DNA from: Cohnella endophytica
Lineage (GTDB): Bacteria; Bacillota; Bacilli; Paenibacillales; Paenibacillaceae
Assembly (NCBI RefSeq): GCF_003628305.1
Contig: NZ_RBZM01000008.1
Coordinates: 124,001 to 188,000 of the forward strand
Reading direction: 5' to 3'
Length of the DNA: 64,000 nt
The translations under genes were made by a program, and so were the position numbers. The notes beneath the pieces were generated by a model. The model was not told the DNA's origin. It saw only the letters and a list, made by a program, of their open reading frames with translations, and ran no database searches. Positions 28,114 through 36,386 of the stretch are shown piece after piece; within the stretch, counting starts at the first letter, position 1; each line of letters starts with the position of its first letter.

Positions 28114-28146
28114 TTTTTGTCGAGAACGATAGATTTATGTCGAAAA
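28114..28146. promoter_or_regulatory. Direct repeat, candidate response-regulator binding site
   Basis: TTTTTGTCGAGAA at 28114-28126 and TTTATGTCGAAAA at 28134-28146 match at 11 of 13 positions and are offset by exactly 20 bp, two helical turns. They lie between the divergent response-regulator and EAL genes. Confidence 0.45.
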
Positions 28147-28176
28147 TTAGCATTAAAATAGGAGGTGATCTCATTG

Positions 28177-28992
28177 GTGGAGTCTATTACGGATTTGGAA
28201 AGCAGACTTTGGAAGGCTTGGGAAAATCAAGAATTCACGATGAATTATCAGCCTCAAGTGAATATCTTGACAGGCTCGATCGAAAAGTTCGAAGCGTTAA
28301 TTCGTTGGAATTGCGATGGCATTCCGATTTCTCCGGAAACGTTCATCCCTATTGCGGAAGAAACGGGGCTAATCGTACCTTTGGGAATGTGGGTGTTGCA
28401 AACGGTATGCGAGCAGCTTAAGAAGTGGGAGACGGAATGTCCCGACTTTTGCGGGGTTAGCGTCAATTTCTCGGCCCGTCAATTCCAGGAACCGGAAATC
28501 GTTCAAACGATTATACGCGCGGTTGAAGCGAGCGGAGTAAGTCCGAGGAGGGTGGAAATCGAACTAACGGAAGGCACCTTCATGCTTCATCAAGGAAACG
28601 CGGTCGAGATTTTCGAACAATTAAAACAGACCGGAATAACGGTTGCCATAGACGACTTCGGAACCGGTTTTTCGTCGCTCAGTTACTTGCAGCATATCCC
28701 GTTTGACACGCTTAAATTGGATAGATCATTCATCATGAACCTGCAACACGATGTCAAAAGCCAAGCCATTGTTAAAGCAATCATCGCCCTTGCCCGAAGT
28801 TTGAATGTTCGGGTAGTCGCGGAAGGAGTCGAGTACGAACAACAGCTGGAATTTCTGAAACTGGAATGCTGCGATGCCGTACAAGGTTTTCTATTCAGCA
28901 AACCCGTTTCCGCGGAAGAAGCTTATCAGTTGTTCGTACATCACAAGCTAAGTAAGGAAGCAGTGAAAATCAATGAAATCGCGTTACCCTGA
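28177..28992 (+). CDS. EAL domain c-di-GMP phosphodiesterase
   Basis: 271 residues, one EAL domain alone without GGDEF, PAS or membrane parts. The active-site signature is intact: FEALIRW, SVNFSARQF, ELTEG, DDFGTGFSSL, LKLDRSF, AEGVE and QGFLFSKP. It should therefore degrade c-di-GMP in the cytosol. A perfect anti-Shine-Dalgarno match GGAGGTGAT at 28161 places the start at GTG 28177 (TTG 28174 possible); the GTG at 28165 lies within the ribosome site. The 3' end overlaps the REC-Hpt gene by 20 bases, so the two proteins are probably made together and functionally linked. Confidence 0.9.
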   Translation: MESITDLESRLWKAWENQEFTMNYQPQVNILTGSIEKFEALIRWNCDGIPISPETFIPIAEETGLIVPLGMWVLQTVCEQLKKWETECPDFCGVSVNFSARQFQEPEIVQTIIRAVEASGVSPRRVEIELTEGTFMLHQGNAVEIFEQLKQTGITVAIDDFGTGFSSLSYLQHIPFDTLKLDRSFIMNLQHDVKSQAIVKAIIALARSLNVRVVAEGVEYEQQLEFLKLECCDAVQGFLFSKPVSAEEAYQLFVHHKLSKEAVKINEIALP

Positions 28993-29680
28993 GAAATTGG
29001 AAATTCTGGCCGTCGAAGATGGGCCGGAGAATCAAGTGCTTCTTCAATTGTTCTTGAAGGAATACCCTTGTCGCATCGATGTGGCTAATAATGGCGAAGA
29101 AGCCGTCCGAATGTATAGCCTCAAGCCGTACGACGTCGTTTTGATGGACATGTTGATGCCTGTTAAAGACGGCTACGAGGCAACAAGAGACATTCGCGGG
29201 ATAGAGAAAGAGCAACACAGGGACCCTGCTCATATCATCGCGCTAACGGCCCATACCCTTGAAGAACAAATCCGCAGATGCGAACGTGCAGGATGCAACT
29301 TTATCCTGCACAAGCCGCTATCTCCAGAGCAGCTGTGGGAGCTGCTTAATCTTATCCGTATCGAACCTGTTCAACTCGTTGTGTTGAAGGAAGAATTGGA
29401 GGATTTGATTCCCGGTTATATCGATAACCGTTATCTGGACTTGCATCGAATTACGATTCTTCTTGAACGGCGAGATTATGAAAGCATCGGGTTGATCGGT
29501 CACAGAATGAAGGGCAGCGGTAGCGGGTACGGCTTAGATACGATTAGTCGGCTGGGAATAGAGTTAGCGACTGCGGCGGCTTTCGAGCAATCGTCTAGGA
29601 TTGCCGACGTCGTTAAAGAGTTGGCCTTATTTCTAGAGCGAATAAAGATTATCTATCTCGGTCAAGACGATCAGGCTTGA
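28973..29680 (+). CDS. REC-Hpt phosphorelay protein A
   Basis: 235 residues: a receiver domain (acidic pair Glu15-Asp16, phospho-acceptor Asp59 in LMDMLMP, Thr in ALTAH, Lys in HKPLS) followed by an Hpt domain with His177 in GHRMKGSGSGYG. It has no kinase or DNA-binding domain, so it is a phosphate shuttle or sink. It overlaps the EAL gene by 20 bases at its start and the opposing REC-Hpt gene by 10 bases at its end. Confidence 0.88.
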   Translation: MKSRYPEKLEILAVEDGPENQVLLQLFLKEYPCRIDVANNGEEAVRMYSLKPYDVVLMDMLMPVKDGYEATRDIRGIEKEQHRDPAHIIALTAHTLEEQIRRCERAGCNFILHKPLSPEQLWELLNLIRIEPVQLVVLKEELEDLIPGYIDNRYLDLHRITILLERRDYESIGLIGHRMKGSGSGYGLDTISRLGIELATAAAFEQSSRIADVVKELALFLERIKIIYLGQDDQA

Positions 29681-30465
29681 GCTTGTATCCATTCCGTAAT
29701 GCGATAAGTGGTGAGCTCCAAGCTGGTTTCGATCAGACGGATTCCTTCGGATAGATCATCCCATTCCTTATTGTGCAGGCGCTTCTCCAAATCGCCGCAT
29801 AATGCGGCCACATGCAATGCGCCGTAGTTTAGACAAGCCCCTCTTAAACTATGAGAGCTTTCTAACATTCCTTGGAAATTCGCCTCATTAAATTGATGAC
29901 GCAATCTGTCTTCCAATTGTTTACATTGAGCAAAAAACAAGTGAAATAGGTCTACAAGTGAATTATGATTAGGTTGGAGTTTGCGGAGCAATTCCATTCT
30001 CTCCAAGCTGACCATAATGTGACTCGGCTCATGATGTTGATGAATCTGTGCGGGACGGTTTTCCGTCGGCTCCAACTTTCCCCTTCGTTGCTCACCCCAG
30101 TGGAATAGTTTCTTCTCAAGCTCTTTTATGATAATAGGCTTGCTAAGATAGTCGTTCATGCCTGCTTCCAAACATTGCTCCTTATCTCCTTTCATAGCGT
30201 TGGCCGTCATGGCGATCATAATCGGCCGGATAGAGGGCTCTATTGTCGCAATAATATGCCTCGCGGTTTCCAGGCCGTCCATTCTCGGCATTTGGATATC
30301 CATAAGAATAAAATCGAACCGTTTATGTTGCAGTAATTGCAGCACCTCGTATCCATTGTGGGCGGATTCGGGGATATGATTCAACTTGACTAGTATACGA
30401 TTGATTAGCTTTAGATTAACGACATTATCTTCTGCAACGAGAATTCGGTAAGCTTGTGCGGCCAA
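29671..30465 (-). CDS. REC-Hpt phosphorelay protein B
   Basis: 264 residues from a TTG start at 30465, chosen because AAGGAG lies 11 bases upstream and the receiver domain starts at once (YRILVAEDN). An ATG at 30522 would run into the opposing kinase gene. Receiver with Asp56 (LMDIQMP), Thr and Lys in place, then an Hpt domain with His205 in SHSLRGACLNYGA. The layout is as in protein A, but the sequence is only distantly alike. It is divergent from the kinase gene across a 33-base gap. Confidence 0.87.
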   Translation of the reverse strand: MAAQAYRILVAEDNVVNLKLINRILVKLNHIPESAHNGYEVLQLLQHKRFDFILMDIQMPRMDGLETARHIIATIEPSIRPIMIAMTANAMKGDKEQCLEAGMNDYLSKPIIIKELEKKLFHWGEQRRGKLEPTENRPAQIHQHHEPSHIMVSLERMELLRKLQPNHNSLVDLFHLFFAQCKQLEDRLRHQFNEANFQGMLESSHSLRGACLNYGALHVAALCGDLEKRLHNKEWDDLSEGIRLIETSLELTTYRITEWIQAQA

Positions 30466-30498
30466 GTGAATGCATTCTCCTTCGTTTGGGGGGCTAGT

Positions 30499-32895
30499 AT
30501 GAAAAGGACTTCGCTGTTTCAATGGGTATGGAAATCTTTATTTAAGACCATTTGGATCCCGTTGCTTGTTATGGGGTTATTTTTTATTTTTCTCTTTTTT
30601 ATCGCTAATGAGTGGACGCGTCAGGAAAATACGAGGCTTGATCAAGAAGAAGCCAATTACAGCTTACTTGGTCAGGCACTGAACGAGGCCGATATTATCG
30701 ATAAGCAGCTGCTCAGCACCGCGCAAGTAACGGAGGTGTACAGGAAACAGACGGAGAAACGACTGCAGCAACCTGATCATAACGACAAGGAGCAACGCGA
30801 GCGATTGAAGCTGTCGCTTGAAGGCGATTATCATGTCTATACGGATATCGCCGAAGGTGGAGCAGCGATCTACATCCCCGCGAATAAGCCGATTACGACC
30901 GAAAGCATCGAGAAGGTGCTACGACTGCTCCCCTTAGAAGGTTTAATGGAAGATATCAAATTTGCCTATCCCTTAATCGAGGACATGTATTTCACCAATA
31001 ACGAATCCATTAGCATGATCTACCCGGACGATGACGGGTTAGACACTTCCGATCTCTTGGACAACATGAACGCCTTAAACGCTCCGGGAAAACAACAAGT
31101 GAAATGGACAAGCCCTCATATGGATTCTATGGGAAACGGACGGCTGATCTCCAGCGTCGCGCCCGTATACGAGGGTAACTCTCTGGAAGGCATAGTCGGT
31201 ATTAATATTACGATAGAAACGTTCGTAAATCGAATTATAAATCTTGCGGTGCCTTGGAAAGGCTTCGGAGTTCTCATAGACAATACGGGTAAGATTCTAT
31301 CCCTGCCCCCGCATGCGGAGAAGCTAGTCGGTTTGAATCAATTCATCGAGCAAGATCATTTCAAATCCGAGATCGGAACATCGGACCAAGGCGTGCAGAA
31401 AGTCTCCTTTGCCGGCAGGGATCATGTTGTCGCATGGTCAACGCTAGCCGATACAGGGTGGAAACTGATTCTTTTTACTCCCATCTCGGCGATTACCGCA
31501 AACGCAAACGAGATTAGCGATAAAGTATCGAACGCGGGATATTGGATCATGGGGATCCTAATTTTGTTCTACTGCATCCTGTTTGTAATATTTTACAGGC
31601 GGTTAAAGACGCTGACAAGAAAAATCGTTACGCCATTAATTCAAATGAAACAAACGACTATCAATATCGGCCAAGGGGAATATATTCAACGGCAGCCTTC
31701 TTATCCCATACAAGAGTTGCATGAAACGGCCGCCCAAATCGTCGAGATGGGCAAAAAAATGCATCGGACGATGGAGCAGATGGAAATTGTCCGATTAGAA
31801 ACCGAAGCAGCCAAGAACAATTTAACTTCGATCGTACAATCCTTGGATGACGTCGTTTTTATTCTGAACAAGCAAGGCGTCATCGTCAACATATGGTCGA
31901 ATGACCGGAATAACTTAGCCGCGCCCATGCAGCAAATGATAGGGAAGTGTTTTACCGAATACGTGGACGAAGATTTATCGAAGGAATACATGAATAGCCT
32001 GCAAAAGGTTTTTCAAAGCGGTCAAACGGGACAAGTGGAGTACCGGGTCAAAACGTTGCGGGGGTGGCGCTGGAGACTGGCTCGCCTATCCCCGGTCATT
32101 GATAGCGATGGGGTTCAACGCTCTGTTTCCGTTTTCTCCACGGACATTACGGAAAGCAAGGAAATGGAGTCTTCGCTCCGAAAAGCGAAGGAAGAAGCGG
32201 AGCTGGCCAGTAAAGCCAAATCGGAGTTTCTGTCCAGCATGAGCCATGAGCTTCGAACGCCGATGAACGCAATTCTCGGATTTGCTCAATTAATGGAATA
32301 CGACGAAGACTACGAATTAAGCGCCGAGCAAAAAGAAAACGTGGCCGAAATTCTTAAGGCGGGTCATCATTTGCTAGAGTTGATCAATGATGTGTTGGAT
32401 TTGGCTAGAATCGAGTCAGGCGTCATCAGCATGGAATTGGAGTTAATCTCGGTTCTGTCCTTGGTCGAAGATTGTTTGGGAATGATCGAACCGATGATTA
32501 AAGAGAAGGGGATAACGCTAACCCATCACGTTACCGAGGATATGGCAAGCTTCGAGATTTCCGCGGATCGAACAAGATTAAAAGAGATCTTGCTGAATCT
32601 GCTCTCCAACGCCGTTAAATACAATAAGTACAAAGGCAGCATTAGTATTCATTACGAGAGGTTTGACGGATATTTCAAAATCCATATCTCCGATACCGGC
32701 TATGGCATTGCTCCGGACAAGTTAGATAAGATATTCGATTCCTTCTATCGAATAAAGGATAATCACGTGAACGTAGAAGGAACCGGAATCGGTCTTCCGA
32801 TCGCCAAGCAACTAATCGAGTTGATGGGCGGTTCCATCGAAGTGCAGAGCAAGCTCGATGAAGGAAGCCGGTTCAGCATCGTTATACCGTTCTAA
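30499..32895 (+). CDS. Membrane PAS-containing sensor histidine kinase
   Basis: 798 residues. A first membrane helix (about 20-38), a large extracellular dCache-type sensor (about 40-345), a second helix (about 350-370) and a HAMP-like linker are followed by a PAS domain (about 445-570), a HisKA with His583 in MSHELRTPMNA, and a HATPase with a GTGIGLPIAKQL box. It lacks its own receiver, so the two neighbouring REC-Hpt proteins could supply the middle steps of a phosphorelay to the OmpR-type regulator. The start is ATG 30499 with only a GGGGGG-type ribosome site. A strong terminator follows. Confidence 0.9.
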   Translation: MKRTSLFQWVWKSLFKTIWIPLLVMGLFFIFLFFIANEWTRQENTRLDQEEANYSLLGQALNEADIIDKQLLSTAQVTEVYRKQTEKRLQQPDHNDKEQRERLKLSLEGDYHVYTDIAEGGAAIYIPANKPITTESIEKVLRLLPLEGLMEDIKFAYPLIEDMYFTNNESISMIYPDDDGLDTSDLLDNMNALNAPGKQQVKWTSPHMDSMGNGRLISSVAPVYEGNSLEGIVGINITIETFVNRIINLAVPWKGFGVLIDNTGKILSLPPHAEKLVGLNQFIEQDHFKSEIGTSDQGVQKVSFAGRDHVVAWSTLADTGWKLILFTPISAITANANEISDKVSNAGYWIMGILILFYCILFVIFYRRLKTLTRKIVTPLIQMKQTTINIGQGEYIQRQPSYPIQELHETAAQIVEMGKKMHRTMEQMEIVRLETEAAKNNLTSIVQSLDDVVFILNKQGVIVNIWSNDRNNLAAPMQQMIGKCFTEYVDEDLSKEYMNSLQKVFQSGQTGQVEYRVKTLRGWRWRLARLSPVIDSDGVQRSVSVFSTDITESKEMESSLRKAKEEAELASKAKSEFLSSMSHELRTPMNAILGFAQLMEYDEDYELSAEQKENVAEILKAGHHLLELINDVLDLARIESGVISMELELISVLSLVEDCLGMIEPMIKEKGITLTHHVTEDMASFEISADRTRLKEILLNLLSNAVKYNKYKGSISIHYERFDGYFKIHISDTGYGIAPDKLDKIFDSFYRIKDNHVNVEGTGIGLPIAKQLIELMGGSIEVQSKLDEGSRFSIVIPF

Positions 32896-32900
32896 ACGTA

Positions 32901-32938
32901 AACGTTGGTACAGGGGATATCCTGTACCAACGTTTTTT
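32901..32938 (+). terminator. Rho-independent terminator after the sensor kinase
   Basis: 14-bp perfect arms (32901-32914 and 32921-32934) run into six T. Confidence 0.9.
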
Positions 32939-33052
32939 GTTGTACAATCGATCACTTTGTTGATGAACTTTGAAGGGATGGGAATACTATGAGTAATTAA
33001 TGCTAAGGGGAGTTAATACTAAAGGAGGTTAACAATATACGGGGACTTAGGG

Positions 33053-33682
33053 TTATGACGCTAACGCTTCGTTAGTAATCTTTTCGATATCGAAAGGACA
33101 TTTTGCTCCTTCGCTTACTAAATCGGGTAAAATATTTTGCAGGAAATAATGAACGCAGTGAAGCTTGATTTCTTTGATTTTGATAAGCGCGTTTCGATAC
33201 ATGACGATAAATTCTTTTTCCGTATTTCCTCGTTGCAGCTCCGTAAAGGCCTCATAGATCTGATCCAGTTTATCCGCGACTTCCAGGATTAGTCCTTCCA
33301 CCGAATCGTCTTTGCCCTCCCGCAGTTGCCTGCGAAATATTTGCTTGAATTCCTCCGGAATATGCTCGTCGATGAAATGAGCGACCATACCTTCTTCCAC
33401 CTTTTGCAGCATGGCTCGCAGCTCTAGCGAGTAGTGCTTCACGGGAGTTTTGATATCCCCGATAAATATTTCCCCGTAATCATGGCTGCTTGTTATTTCG
33501 TATAGCTTTTTCCAATCCACGACGACTCCGTTACGCTCTTCGATATCCGCCAATGTTTTGGCATATTGAACGACCTTCCAAGAATGAGCCGATACGCTGT
33601 GCTCCTGAAACTTGAATTTTCCCGGGCAACGAATAATGCGCTCTAGATCGTTTAGCGATTGAAAATACGTATGAATGCCCAT
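33053..33682 (-). CDS. HD domain phosphohydrolase, YfbR/5'-nucleotidase-like
   Basis: 209 residues: an HD-type metal-binding site built from His28/His33 (EHSVSAHSW), HD in SSHDYGEIF and a later Asp in EVADKLDQIYEA, the YfbR-like (HD_3) pattern. This family dephosphorylates deoxynucleoside 5'-monophosphates; the exact substrate is not shown by the sequence. The start at 33682 follows AAGGAAC; the longer version to 33739 would add a non-homologous 19-residue tail. It is divergent from the AraC regulator. Confidence 0.82.
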   Translation of the reverse strand: MGIHTYFQSLNDLERIIRCPGKFKFQEHSVSAHSWKVVQYAKTLADIEERNGVVVDWKKLYEITSSHDYGEIFIGDIKTPVKHYSLELRAMLQKVEEGMVAHFIDEHIPEEFKQIFRRQLREGKDDSVEGLILEVADKLDQIYEAFTELQRGNTEKEFIVMYRNALIKIKEIKLHCVHYFLQNILPDLVSEGAKCPFDIEKITNEALAS

Positions 33683-33845
33683 AAGATGAGTTCCTTTCTT
33701 TGATGAATGAAATGAGGTTACTTTACTTATAGAATACAATAAGTTTGTTAATGGACGATTAACTCGTTATTTGCCATATAGAAGCAGTTCTTGTTATTCT
33801 TTAATTCTTAGGGAAGTTTTCTATGAAACGAGGGGCAATTCATCG

Positions 33846-36173
33846 ATGTTTAATGCTAAACGCAGCGTAATGTATGCATGGATTGTATCGTATATCATTA
33901 TTTTCTTTATTCCCGTAATCGTAAGCGCATCCATCTATCCGATCTCGCGGAATATGTTGGAAAAACAAATAAACGATGCGAATCAAACCTTATTGAACCA
34001 AGTTCAATATGCCATTGACGGCAGACTGCAGGATATTGAAAAAATAGCCTATGAGATCACCGCGAATCCGGCGGTTAAAGGCTTGCATTATTTGAATTCC
34101 GATGCCGATAAAGCACTGCAGTACAATGTAGTTATGCAATATTTAAGAGGCTATAAAATGACGAACTCCTTCTTGGATAATATCTATGTCGTGATGAACG
34201 ATCAAAGTGGCGCGTTAACCTATGATACTTTTGTGCCTCATGATTTGTTTGCGGATAGACTCAAGCGTTATACGAGTTGGACGAGTCATCAGTGGTCGGA
34301 GCTGCTTGTCGAGAACCCTTACGACAAGTTTCAAGCTATTTGCAAAACGGGTGCAGAACGCAGCGTATGCGAGGCGGTCGTCCTAACGAAGACATTGCCT
34401 ACCTACAATCAGAACCGCTCCTTCGGCCAATTGATGTTATTCATGGATAGCTCTAAATTTCTCGAGCCCATGCAGAATATACAATGGGTCGAGGGCGGAC
34501 AACTCTTGATTATGGATGATTCGGACAATATCGTGGCTTCGACTTCGCCGATCAGCGACTCTGTGGATTACAAGAGCTTTCAGAAGGGAGCAGGCGGATT
34601 TCATGCTCGATACGATGAACGGGATTGGACGGTTTCTTATGTGACGTCAGGAATTTCGAACTGGAAATATATTTCGCTCATCCCTACGAAAGTGATCAAG
34701 GAAAAATTGGATTATATTCGGGATCTTACGATTGCCGGACTTTTATTAAGCTTCACCCTGGGCGGCATACTGACTTATTTTTTCATTAGAAGGAATTACA
34801 ATCCCTTAAGCAGTCTTATAAGAGGGATTACCCATAGTGACGGACTCTTCTTCGACAAGAAGTATAATGAATACGAATTTATTCAACAAGCGATAATCAA
34901 GTCGACGGTCGATAAGGAAAAGACCAATCAAGTCCTTAGAAAACAAAAGGATCTGTTGAAATCCAATGACTTAACCCAATGGTTAAAGGGGAATTGGATC
35001 GATCCTGCAAGGGTAGACGAATTGTTCGCCGACCGAATCTTCAGCTCCAGCTTATTTCGAATCATGGCGTTTCACATCGACGAGCACAAAATGTCCTTTA
35101 AGCTCGCCGGCAAAGAAAATCGCTTGAAGGAAGAGCTTCGATTGGCGAGATTTGTTATCTCGAATACGGCTATGGATGTCGCCTCTTCTAAATATGAAGT
35201 CGTGGGGACGGAAGTGGATGAAAAGATCGTTTTTATTATTAATCAGAAAAACGATCAAAGCGATAACGATAAAGAGGATATGATGACAATTGCCAAAGAA
35301 ATCAAGGCTTTTGTCGACGAGAAATACAACATTCCTTACAGTACCGCGATAAGCAACGCCAAATCGGATATTCATTTATTGCCTGCGGCATACAAAGAGG
35401 CGTTAGACGCCATCGAGTACAATCTCATTCTAAGTATTTCGGGAATTTCTTTCTATGACGATATCATTAACCTGGACAATACCAAGTCTGAGGAGTGGGT
35501 TTATTTCTCTTCGTTACGTGCGGGAAGAAAATTAATCAACTTTATCAAGACGGGAGATACGAGTCAGGCGCAGGCAACATTAGATGAAATGTTCGAGCTG
35601 CATCATACGGCCTCGCCCTTGTCCGTCCCGGCAGTTAAGCTGATGAAGCTTAATCTGACGAATACGATGATTAACATCTTGTTTGAAGTTAGTCCTTTCA
35701 TAGAGGATTCATTCTTGCAGGAATTGAACCCTGTTCGTCGCTTGCTTAACTGTCAACAAATTGCCGAGGTTAAGCTAGAGATGAGCGAGATCTTGGTGCA
35801 GTTGTGCGGTTACATCATTCTGAATCGCAAAGAAGAGTCGAGCGAGTTAAAGGATGCGGTCATCGGCTATCTGGAACGGAATTATGGAGATCCCGAGCTG
35901 AGCGTGTCGCTTATGGGGTCGCATTTCGGAATGACGCCAACTTATTTATCCCGATTGTTTAAAGAACAGACGGGAGTCGGGCTTCTAGATTATATGATTC
36001 ACTTCAGACTGGAAAAAGCGAAAGAGTTGTTGAAACAAGATCAGCTTAGTATTAACCATATTTCGAATCAGGTCGGCTTTGCGAGTACGAATACGTTTAT
36101 TCGCGCCTTTAAGAAGTACGAAGGCATTACGCCCGGTAAGTACAGAAGCATTACCGCAGAATCGATAGATTAA
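33846..36173 (+). CDS. Membrane-bound AraC family regulator (YesS-like)
   Basis: 775 residues. A first membrane helix at about 11-33, an extracellular dCache-like sensor, and a second helix near 295-315 are followed by a cytoplasmic region of about 350 residues and a C-terminal AraC double helix-turn-helix (about 675-775; MTPTYLSRLFKEQTG, VGFASTNTFIRAFKK). This type reads an outside signal and activates transcription directly, without a kinase. The start at 33846 follows ACGAGGGG. The importer operon at 36387 is the obvious target. Confidence 0.9.
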   Translation: MFNAKRSVMYAWIVSYIIIFFIPVIVSASIYPISRNMLEKQINDANQTLLNQVQYAIDGRLQDIEKIAYEITANPAVKGLHYLNSDADKALQYNVVMQYLRGYKMTNSFLDNIYVVMNDQSGALTYDTFVPHDLFADRLKRYTSWTSHQWSELLVENPYDKFQAICKTGAERSVCEAVVLTKTLPTYNQNRSFGQLMLFMDSSKFLEPMQNIQWVEGGQLLIMDDSDNIVASTSPISDSVDYKSFQKGAGGFHARYDERDWTVSYVTSGISNWKYISLIPTKVIKEKLDYIRDLTIAGLLLSFTLGGILTYFFIRRNYNPLSSLIRGITHSDGLFFDKKYNEYEFIQQAIIKSTVDKEKTNQVLRKQKDLLKSNDLTQWLKGNWIDPARVDELFADRIFSSSLFRIMAFHIDEHKMSFKLAGKENRLKEELRLARFVISNTAMDVASSKYEVVGTEVDEKIVFIINQKNDQSDNDKEDMMTIAKEIKAFVDEKYNIPYSTAISNAKSDIHLLPAAYKEALDAIEYNLILSISGISFYDDIINLDNTKSEEWVYFSSLRAGRKLINFIKTGDTSQAQATLDEMFELHHTASPLSVPAVKLMKLNLTNTMINILFEVSPFIEDSFLQELNPVRRLLNCQQIAEVKLEMSEILVQLCGYIILNRKEESSELKDAVIGYLERNYGDPELSVSLMGSHFGMTPTYLSRLFKEQTGVGLLDYMIHFRLEKAKELLKQDQLSINHISNQVGFASTNTFIRAFKKYEGITPGKYRSITAESID

Positions 36174-36182
36174 GGGTGATTG

Positions 36183-36229
36183 GGAGAGCTGTTCGCGTCA
36201 TGGTTGCGCGGGCAGCTCTCTCTTTTTTT
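36183..36229 (+). terminator. Rho-independent terminator after the AraC regulator
   Basis: GAGAGCTG-type arms (about 36184-36196 and 36207-36221) with one bulge, then seven T. Confidence 0.85.
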
Positions 36230-36327
36230 AGATTTTGCACATCAAGATCGTAAAATGACGATGGATTGTTCTGTTTTTTGCCGATGGATTATGGAATATA
36301 GCGATTTTTCGAGCGGCTTCATTCCCC

Positions 36328-36354
36328 TATACTAGAGTTGTCGGAGCGCTCCGA
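36328..36354 (+). promoter_or_regulatory. Promoter -10 and palindromic operator of the 36387 operon
   Basis: TATACT at 36328-36333, preceded by CCCC and without a clear -35, suits an activated promoter. A perfect 14-bp palindrome TCGGAGCGCTCCGA (36341-36354) lies just downstream, near the expected transcript start, and may be a protein site or an early hairpin. Confidence 0.5.
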
Positions 36355-36386
36355 TAAGGATTCGAATGAAAACGGGAGGTTACGAT

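Noticed and set aside
28177-28992. Reading the EAL protein as inactive
   Set aside because: All signature residues of active phosphodiesterases that I could check are present.
30499-32895. Sensor kinase as a hybrid kinase with its own receiver
   Set aside because: The protein ends right after the HATPase domain, and a terminator follows.
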